Below are positions 18,158 to 24,195 of a stretch of DNA of 64,000 nucleotides, one piece after another. The notes beneath the pieces are model-generated. The model had not been told where the DNA came from and ran no database searches. It saw nothing but the letters and a program-made list of their open reading frames with translations. The stretch is from Cellulomonas denverensis (GTDB taxonomy: Bacteria > Actinomycetota > Actinomycetes > Actinomycetales > Cellulomonadaceae). The position numbers and the translations under genes were made by a program. The stretch covers positions 248,001-312,000 of the forward strand of contig NZ_JAAXOX010000004.1 in NCBI RefSeq assembly GCF_012396125.1, given 5' to 3'. Each line of letters opens with the position of its first letter. Positions within the stretch are counted from its first letter, which is position 1.

Positions 18158-19110
18158 GACGACAGCTCCTTCAGGGCGGTGGCGGGGTCGGGGTCGGCCA
18201 CGACGGCGACCTCGGTCGGGTGGATGTCGGTGGGGGCGGGCACGGCGCTGCCCGGGAGCAGGACCGCCGCACGGCCCCAGGCGACGGCGCGGGCGAGCCG
18301 GGCGCCGGGGTCGGGGTCGTCGGCGGCCAGATACCCGGCCAGGGTGCAGTCCCCCGCGCCGACGGTGGACAGCGGGACCAGGGCCGGGCCGCCGGCCCAC
18401 CAGCTGCGGTCGGCCTGCACCAGCAGCGCGCCGTGGCCGCCGAGCGAGACCAGGACGGTGTCCAGGCCACCGGCGATCAGTCCCCGGGCAGCGGCCAGGA
18501 CGTCCCCGACCGTGTCCAACCGGGCGCCGGTCAGCTCGGCCAGCTCCTCGTCGTTGGGCTTGATCAGCGACAGGCCACCGTGGGCGACCGCGGCGGCCAG
18601 CGGGGCACCGGAGGTGTCCACCACCACCGGGACCCGGGCCTCGGCGGCCAGATCGATCGCACGGGTCAGCAGCTCCATCGACTGCCCGGCGGCCAGCGAC
18701 CCGGCGATCACCAGCGCCCGCGCGTCCGGGAGCAGCTCGCCCTGCACCGCGGCCAGCAGTGCGTCGGTCTCGGCCGCGGACAGGGCCACGCCGGGGCTGT
18801 TCACCTTGGTGGTCCGCCCGGTGACCTCGGCCAGGGTCAGGTTGGTGCGGGTGTGCCCGGCAACCCGGACCGGGTGTGCGGCGACCTGCTGGTCGGCCAG
18901 CAGGGCGACCATCCGGTCACCGTCCGGCCCGCCCACCGGCAGCACGGCCCGGGATGCCACCCCGTTCGCGGTCAGCGCGCGGGTCACGTTCAGGCCCTTG
19001 CCGCCGGGGTGCAGGTGCTCCGCGAGCGCCCGGTTCACGCCGCCGGGCTCCAGCCGCGGCAGGTCGAGCGCCCGGTCCAGACTCGGGTTCGGGGTCAGCG
19101 TGACGATCAT
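18154..19110 (-). CDS. fruK: 1-phosphofructokinase
   Basis: A 318-residue PfkB-family kinase converting fructose 1-phosphate to fructose 1,6-bisphosphate. The family signatures are HLHPGGKGLNVTRAL (about 33-47, with the substrate-binding GGKG) and LSTVGAGDCTLAGYLA (about 258-273, with the catalytic Asp in GAGD). TLTPNPSLDRAL at the start is typical of FruK. The ATG overlaps the stop of the DeoR-type regulator gene (19107-19110). Confidence 0.96.
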   Translation of the reverse strand: MIVTLTPNPSLDRALDLPRLEPGGVNRALAEHLHPGGKGLNVTRALTANGVASRAVLPVGGPDGDRMVALLADQQVAAHPVRVAGHTRTNLTLAEVTGRTTKVNSPGVALSAAETDALLAAVQGELLPDARALVIAGSLAAGQSMELLTRAIDLAAEARVPVVVDTSGAPLAAAVAHGGLSLIKPNDEELAELTGARLDTVGDVLAAARGLIAGGLDTVLVSLGGHGALLVQADRSWWAGGPALVPLSTVGAGDCTLAGYLAADDPDPGARLARAVAWGRAAVLLPGSAVPAPTDIHPTEVAVVADPDPATALKELSS

Positions 19111-19868
19111 GCCCGCACCACCCGGACGCCGGCGGCCTCGATCTCCTCGGCCAGCTCGGGCGGGACCCCGGAGTCGGTCACCAGGGCGTCGATGTCGGAC
19201 AGGGGCGCGACGTGCGCGAAGTCCTCCCGGCCCAGTTTGGTGTGGTCGGCCAGCACCACCGTGCGGCGGCCGGCCCGGACCAGGGCGGCCTTCACCGCGG
19301 CCTCGGCCAGGTCCGGGGTGGTCAGCCCGTGCTCCACGCTCAGCCCGTTGGTGCCGAGGAAGGTCACGTCCACCCGGATCTCGGCCAGCTCGCGCAGCGC
19401 CCAGCTCCCCACCGCGGCCAGGGTCCGGCCGCGCACGGTGCCCCCCACCAGGTGCAGGGTGATCATCGGCCGGGTGGCCAGCACGGTCGCCACCGGCAGC
19501 GCGTGGGTGACGACGGTCAGCTCCCGGTCGGTGGGCAGCAGCTCGGCCAGCCGGACGGTGGTGGTGCCGGCGTCCAGCAGCACCGAGCCGCCGTCGGGCA
19601 GCTCGTCCAGTGCGGCCTTCGCGATCCGCTCCTTCTCCGCGGACAGCAGCCCCTCGCGCTGGGCCAATCCGGGCTCGAAGCCCAGGCGCTCGACCGGGAT
19701 CGCGCCACCATGCACCCGGCGGACCAGGCCGTGCCGCTCCAGGACGGTCAGGTCGCGGCGGACGGTCTCGGTGGTGACGTCGAGGTCGGCGGCCAGGGAG
19801 GCGACATCCGCGCGACCGTCCCGCCGGGCCACGGCGAGGATCTGCTGCTGGCGCTCCGTTGCGTACAC
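19107..19868 (-). CDS. fruR: DeoR-family repressor of the fructose operon
   Basis: A 253-residue DeoR-type regulator. The HTH (residues 1-57, ERQQQILAVARRDGRADVASLAADLDVTTETVRRDL) is followed by a phosphosugar-sensing domain with LLDAGTTTVRLAELLP and the C-terminal ADHTKLGREDFAHVAPLSDIDALVTD. It is the first gene of the fru operon, a common place for a fructose 1-phosphate-sensing repressor. Operator candidates lie in the AT-rich block at 19941-19970. Confidence 0.92.
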   Translation of the reverse strand: MYATERQQQILAVARRDGRADVASLAADLDVTTETVRRDLTVLERHGLVRRVHGGAIPVERLGFEPGLAQREGLLSAEKERIAKAALDELPDGGSVLLDAGTTTVRLAELLPTDRELTVVTHALPVATVLATRPMITLHLVGGTVRGRTLAAVGSWALRELAEIRVDVTFLGTNGLSVEHGLTTPDLAEAAVKAALVRAGRRTVVLADHTKLGREDFAHVAPLSDIDALVTDSGVPPELAEEIEAAGVRVVRA

Positions 19869-19940
19869 GTCGACTCCATCGTGAGGTGCGGCCGGATCAT
19901 CCCGGCCCCACCAGTGTGAAGCCGGTCACCTCCCGAAGTC

Positions 19941-19970
19941 AACCTAAAACAACAAACTCGGGTCCAAAAC
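19941..19970 (-). promoter_or_regulatory. AT-rich direct repeats upstream of the fru operon
   Basis: In otherwise GC-rich sequence, AACCTAAAAC (19941-19950) and GGTCCAAAAC (19961-19970) repeat with a 20-bp period about 75-100 bases before the fruR start. Read on the minus strand they are GTTTTGGACC and GTTTTAGGTT. Spacing of two helical turns and place suggest promoter elements or a FruR operator; this is inference. Confidence 0.4.
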
Positions 19971-19997
19971 CACACCCGAACGGGCAGAGTGCGCGGG

Positions 19998-20981
19998 TCA
20001 GCCGGTGCGCACCGGGTCCCGTTCGGTGGCGAGGGTGCAGTCCGCACACCGCAGCTGCCGGACGCCGTCCACCCGCCGCGCCGTCCAGTCCTCACCCCGG
20101 CGGACCCGGGCACCACAGTCGTCGCAGCGCCGGCGGCGGGCCAGCGCGAGCAACAGCCACCCCATCAGCAGCAGCCCGAGCACCAGGGCCACCAACCCGA
20201 GCACCTGCGAACCGGTGATCGCCAGCTGCGGCAGTTCGGTGGCGGCGGTCTCGCCCTGCAACCGCGCCTGCACCTGGAAGTGCAGCACCGTGCCGTCCGC
20301 TCCGGTGGCGCGGTGGTCGCTCACCTCGGCAGGCATCATGAACCCGACGGTGACCTCGGTGGTCGCGCCACGGGGCACCTGCACCTGCGCCACGGTCGGG
20401 TTGCCGTCGGCGAGCAGGGTGGCGAAGGACTGCTGCCCGGACACGCCACCGACCGTCCAGAACAGGTCGATCGCCTCGGCCAGCTCCGGGTTCGGGCTGT
20501 CGGCCGGCAGGTCCTGGCCCAGCACCAGACTGACGGACATCACGCCGTCGGCCGGGCCGTCGTTCCGCAGCGTGAGGGTGCGCTCGACCCGATCTCCGGG
20601 GGACGCCACCCGGTCGCCGACGAAGTCCGCCTCGACCGTGGCGTACTGCCGCCCGGTCCAGTCCAGGTGCACGGTGGGCCCGTTCCACTCCGCGGCGATG
20701 GCCCCGGCGACGACGGTGCCGGTCTGGTCCGCGCCGGCACTCCCCGCGCCGGCGGCGGACCCGGCGGCCGGATCGGCGGCGGTCCCGGCAGCGCCGTCCC
20801 GCGCGCCGGAGATCGGACCGGCCCCGGTCGCGGCAAGAGTGCTACCGCCGATCAGCAACAGCGCCACCGCGATCAGCCAGGCCACCAGCCGGCCCCGCGG
20901 CGACAGGGCACCGTCGCCGACCCGCCACACCTGCTGGGGGGTGCCCGGACCTGCCGGGATCACCACGGTTCGGGTCGCCAT
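19998..20981 (-). CDS. Surface protein with two membrane segments and cytoplasmic zinc-ribbon-like tail
   Basis: A 327-residue protein, last gene of the SipW-type operon. It has an N-terminal membrane segment (about 31-53) and an Ala/Gly-rich linker. An extracytoplasmic beta-rich domain (about 90-240) resembles the domains of the neighbouring exported proteins. A second membrane segment (about 255-275) precedes a cytoplasmic tail with two CxxC-type pairs (CDDC and CADC), which would bind metal. ATG 20981 (or GTG 20984) overlaps the signal peptidase stop. A role in anchoring or sensing the exported fibre-like proteins is a guess from context. Confidence 0.65.
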   Translation of the reverse strand: MATRTVVIPAGPGTPQQVWRVGDGALSPRGRLVAWLIAVALLLIGGSTLAATGAGPISGARDGAAGTAADPAAGSAAGAGSAGADQTGTVVAGAIAAEWNGPTVHLDWTGRQYATVEADFVGDRVASPGDRVERTLTLRNDGPADGVMSVSLVLGQDLPADSPNPELAEAIDLFWTVGGVSGQQSFATLLADGNPTVAQVQVPRGATTEVTVGFMMPAEVSDHRATGADGTVLHFQVQARLQGETAATELPQLAITGSQVLGLVALVLGLLLMGWLLLALARRRRCDDCGARVRRGEDWTARRVDGVRQLRCADCTLATERDPVRTG

Positions 20982-21742
20982 CACGCCTCGTTCCGGTCGA
21001 AGGGGGTCGGGTGGTCAGTGGAGACGGCCACCTGCCGCTGGGAGAGGGCGAGCTCCCGCTTCCGCAGGTCGAGCTCGCGTTCACGCAGCGACAGCTCCCG
21101 CTCCCACAACTCGGCCTCGGTCGGCGTACCTGCTCCCGGGTCAGCGGCCGGTGCGGGTCCGCCGGCGGAGGCCGTGGCGGGGATCGCCAGCACCCGGGTT
21201 CGTCCCCGGCCGAACCCGCCGCTCAGGCCGATCCCGATCAGCACCACCGCGGCCACCAGGATCACGGCCTGCAGGTGGTCTCCCACCCACTGCCGGACCC
21301 AGCCCAGCCGGGGGATGCCGTACAGGAAGGTCCCGCGGACCTGCTCCGGGGAGATCGGGTCGTCCGCTGCCGTGTTGGCGTCACCCTGCGTGATCAACCG
21401 GCACCGGGTGCCGTCGTCGAAGGTGCCGATCGTCTTGCCGACCACCCGGTGGCTGATCAACGTCGGGTCGTTCGGGGTGGGGAAGTACGTGACGATGTCA
21501 CCGACCCCGACCGTGGCGCAGACGTCGTCGACGCCGCGGACCACGATCACGTCGCCGGGGGCGAAGGTCGGTTCCATCGATCCGGTCAGGACGGTGAGCG
21601 ACGCCCCGCCGGTCAGCCGGGGCACCAGCACCAGAGCGGTCAGCGCCGCGACCAGCACCACCGCGAGCGCGGTGGTCAGTGCCTGACCGGCGATCCGCCA
21701 CGGCGAGTCGTACCAGGGACGAGCGACTGCCCGGCTCGGCAT
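20981..21742 (-). CDS. sipW: SipW-type (ER-type, S26B) signal peptidase I
   Basis: A 253-residue membrane peptidase. Catalytic Ser55 is in LTGSMEPTF and the second catalytic residue is His98 in ISHRVVGK, not lysine. Asp121 (QGDAN) and Asp127/128 complete the pattern, which is the ER/SipW class. There are membrane segments at about 17-40 and 165-185, plus a charged Arg/Glu-rich C-terminal helix (ELWERELSLRERELDL) that probably forms a coiled coil. ATG 21742 has GGAGGT 5 bases upstream. SipW enzymes mature TasA-like proteins; three such proteins are encoded just upstream in the same operon. Confidence 0.9.
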   Translation of the reverse strand: MPSRAVARPWYDSPWRIAGQALTTALAVVLVAALTALVLVPRLTGGASLTVLTGSMEPTFAPGDVIVVRGVDDVCATVGVGDIVTYFPTPNDPTLISHRVVGKTIGTFDDGTRCRLITQGDANTAADDPISPEQVRGTFLYGIPRLGWVRQWVGDHLQAVILVAAVVLIGIGLSGGFGRGRTRVLAIPATASAGGPAPAADPGAGTPTEAELWERELSLRERELDLRKRELALSQRQVAVSTDHPTPFDRNEA

Positions 21743-21770
21743 GACGGACCTCCGGTGTGGCGGGTGGGGT

Positions 21771-21806
21771 GCGGGGGCGGCGTCAGGGGGCTGGCACCGC
21801 CCCCGC
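21771..21806 (-). terminator. Intra-operon hairpin between the TasA-like gene and sipW
   Basis: A 10-bp perfect stem (GCGGGGGCGG at 21771-21780, complement 21797-21806) with a 16-base loop lies in the 79-base gap after the first exported-protein gene. It may lower transcription into the peptidase gene or stabilise the upstream message. Confidence 0.5.
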
Positions 21807-21821
21807 ACGTGCGGCGGCGGC

Positions 21822-22550
21822 TCAGGAGAACTGGGCGCCGGTGTCGCGGACCTGGGTCAGGGTGAGGGTCAGGTCGGCGAGGGTGTCGGAGACGGCGACC
21901 TGATCCCGGTCGGCCGTGTCCGCGTCGAAGGAGCCGTAGACGACCACGGTGAAGTCCTCCGTGGTCTGCGCCATCTGCCAGACATTCACGCCGTCGGCGT
22001 CCTCCAGGCCCGCGTTCTGGCCGGCGGCCGGGGCGGAGAGGTACAGCAGGCCGGCGTCGGCGGCGGTGGGCAGCGCGGTCTCGGCGACCAGCAGCACACC
22101 GTCCTGGTAGATCTCGTACGTGTAGACCATGCCGGTGTTGGCCAGCGCGTTCTCCTCCGCGCCGTCCAGGCTCAGGCGGCCGACCAGGTTGTCGCCCTCC
22201 AGGGTCACGTCCGCGGAGAACGCCGCCGCGACCCGGTCGCCCGGCACGATCCGCCACTCGTCGATCGCGGTGATGACGTGGCCCAGCTGGGAGCCGTCGG
22301 TGCCGGTCACCGTCTCGGTGGCGTCCTCGCGGTCTGCGGAGACGTCCCAGAACGTGGTGTCGGCACTCTGCACGACGTTCAGGTCACCGGCGGTGATGGT
22401 GCCGCCGCCGAAGCTGTCGGAGGCCGACCACAGGGCGAAGGTCGAGCCACCGAGCAGCAGCGCGGCGCCACCGGCGACCCAGATCAGGCCCTTACGGCGC
22501 TTCTTCTCCTCGGTCACGACCAGGACCGGGGCATTGGGGGTGGTGTTCAT
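21822..22550 (-). CDS. SipW-dependent (TasA/CalY-like) exported protein
   Basis: A 242-residue secreted protein. After KKRRKG it has the SipW-type signal segment LLLGGSTFALWSAS (about 31-44), in which A-L-W-S is the hallmark, then GGGTITAGDL, the conserved start of mature TasA-like proteins. The rest is Asp/Thr-rich beta sandwich sequence without cysteines. ATG 22550 is preceded by GAGAGGAAG. It would be cut by the SipW peptidase encoded downstream and may form or decorate cell-surface fibres. Fibre formation is inferred from the Bacillus TasA paradigm. Confidence 0.8.
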   Translation of the reverse strand: MNTTPNAPVLVVTEEKKRRKGLIWVAGGAALLLGGSTFALWSASDSFGGGTITAGDLNVVQSADTTFWDVSADREDATETVTGTDGSQLGHVITAIDEWRIVPGDRVAAAFSADVTLEGDNLVGRLSLDGAEENALANTGMVYTYEIYQDGVLLVAETALPTAADAGLLYLSAPAAGQNAGLEDADGVNVWQMAQTTEDFTVVVYGSFDADTADRDQVAVSDTLADLTLTLTQVRDTGAQFS

Positions 22551-22627
22551 CGGACTACTTCCTCTCGATCTGCCCCGGTTGGGGCCGGCTGTCGCCACCC
22601 ACCACGTGGGTCGGCGGGGGTGGAACA

Positions 22628-23551
22628 TCAGGGGGTGGCGGAGTACGACGGTTGGTCGCCGGTCGCCACGGAGGGGTTGAGGTTCGTGACCGCCGGGTCG
22701 AGCGTGATCACCACGCTGGGTTCGGCGGACGGATCCGGGAACAGGACCGCGTGCCAGCCGTCCTCGTCCCGGGGTCTGCTGCCGTCGGCCCCGGTGCCGA
22801 TCACCGACGCCTCGTTCACGTAGTCGCCGCTGGTGTGCAGCGAGCGGGGGAAGGCGACCACGGCGGACCAGTCGGCGATCGCGGTGCTGACCTCGCCGTT
22901 CATCCCGACGGCGGTCGCCTGCACCTGGTTGGCGTAGACGCCGTCCGGGTCGTCGATCCAGTCCATCGCCACACACCACTCCTGGGTGCGGGTGCTGCCG
23001 CCCGCGTTGGTGCCGGCCGCCTGGAGCTGGTATCCGTCGCCGTCGTAGATCACGACATTGCGGTCCTCCTGGCCCGCCGGGGTCACGGGAACCGCCGAGC
23101 AGTCGCCGCCGGCCGCCGCCGGGTAGACCTTGACCACCGATCCGCCGAGCACGGTGCTCGGGGAGGCGGTGCCCGCACTGATGTCGGTGACCGTCCCGTC
23201 CCGGTCCACGGTGCTGTCCAGGCGGACATCGACTGCCAGGCCGGTGATGCCCAGCGCGGCGCCACTCATGGTGAACCGCCAGAACACCGGGTCCGGGTCA
23301 GGTCCGGTTTGGTCCAGCACTCGGATGATCTCGCTGCCCGGCAGGGTGAGGGTGACCGGCCCGCCGTCCGTGGAGACCACCGGGGTCGTCGCGTCCGCGG
23401 CCTGGGCCGCGAAGCTGACCGCCCCGGTCGGCATGGTGGTCGAGGCACCGTCGTCCCGGTCGGACCACAGCGCCTGGGCGGTGAGCGATCCGGCGCACAG
23501 GGCCAGCACCGCCACCGGGGCCACCCGGTAGAGACGGTCGCGGCGGTTCAT
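22628..23551 (-). CDS. Exported surface protein with SipW-like signal peptide
   Basis: A 307-residue secreted protein with N-terminal RR and hydrophobic segment RLYRVAPVAVLALCAGSLTA followed by QALWSDRDD, an A-L-W-S variant of the SipW signal. The mature part is beta-rich, with two Cys that may form a disulphide (GGDCSAVP and EWCVAMDW). Its ATG overlaps the stop of the gene before it. It differs from its two neighbours except in the signal region, so it may be a minor or tip component. No known domain recognised. Confidence 0.75.
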   Translation of the reverse strand: MNRRDRLYRVAPVAVLALCAGSLTAQALWSDRDDGASTTMPTGAVSFAAQAADATTPVVSTDGGPVTLTLPGSEIIRVLDQTGPDPDPVFWRFTMSGAALGITGLAVDVRLDSTVDRDGTVTDISAGTASPSTVLGGSVVKVYPAAAGGDCSAVPVTPAGQEDRNVVIYDGDGYQLQAAGTNAGGSTRTQEWCVAMDWIDDPDGVYANQVQATAVGMNGEVSTAIADWSAVVAFPRSLHTSGDYVNEASVIGTGADGSRPRDEDGWHAVLFPDPSAEPSVVITLDPAVTNLNPSVATGDQPSYSATP

Positions 23552-24195
23552 GCCGCACCCCCGGTGGCGTAGCCCTCGCCCTCGCGCACCTGCTCCAGCC
23601 CGACCCGGATCTCACCCAGCGTCCAGGCGCCGGTCGCGTCGGTCACCGGTTCACCGGTCCAGACGTACTCGCCGCGCACCTCGACCCGGACCACGACCGT
23701 CCAGTCCTGGGGTGCGGCGTCCTCGCTGCCGGTCAGTCCGGGAACCACCACGGTGGTGCCCAGCTCGGCGGCGCCGTTCTGCGGGGCGACGGTGTTGCCG
23801 CCGTCGTCCCGCACGGAGAAGGTCACCACGATCCGGCCGGCCTCGACGTCCCCGGCGGCGCCCTCGGCCACCGCGACCGAGAAGCCCCCGGCGATGTTCT
23901 CGCCCACCAGGGTGGTGGTCACCGGCTGGCTGATCTCGATCACGTCGCCGGGCATCGTGTGGAAGTCCGCGGGCAGCCCGTCGTCGTAGCGGCCGGAGGC
24001 CAGGTTTGTCACTCCCGGCGTGACCTGCGCCCAGGTCGCCTCGGTCAGCTCCAGGCTCAGGTCGCCCGAGGTGATGGTGCCTCCGGCGAAGCCGGTCCGG
24101 GCCGACCACAGGGCGAACGTCCCGCCGATCAGGAGCACGGCGGCGACCACCGCGGACAGGCCGAACAGGACCCCGCGGCGACGGCCGGCGGTCAT
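23548..24195 (-). CDS. SipW-dependent (TasA/CalY-like) exported protein, second copy
   Basis: A 215-residue secreted protein. GRRRGVLFGLSAVVAAVLLIGGTFALWSARTGFAGG is split here for clarity: basic start, hydrophobic core, then the A-L-W-S signal end and GGTITSGDLSLEL, parallel to the 21822-22550 protein. The mature domain has the MPGDVIEI-x-QP-x-T-T-LVGENIAGG pattern shared with that paralogue (IVPGDRVAAAFSADVTLEGDNLVGR). It is coupled to both neighbours by 4-base overlaps. Likely a structural paralogue made from the same message. Confidence 0.8.
   Translation of the reverse strand: MTAGRRRGVLFGLSAVVAAVLLIGGTFALWSARTGFAGGTITSGDLSLELTEATWAQVTPGVTNLASGRYDDGLPADFHTMPGDVIEISQPVTTTLVGENIAGGFSVAVAEGAAGDVEAGRIVVTFSVRDDGGNTVAPQNGAAELGTTVVVPGLTGSEDAAPQDWTVVVRVEVRGEYVWTGEPVTDATGAWTLGEIRVGLEQVREGEGYATGGAA

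Noticed and set aside
22548..22627. Hairpin in the gap before the 242-residue TasA-like gene as a full terminator
   Set aside because: The CCACCCACCACGTGGGT stem is short and imperfect; the gap may just hold a ribosome site (GAGAGGAAG). Left out as a separate feature.
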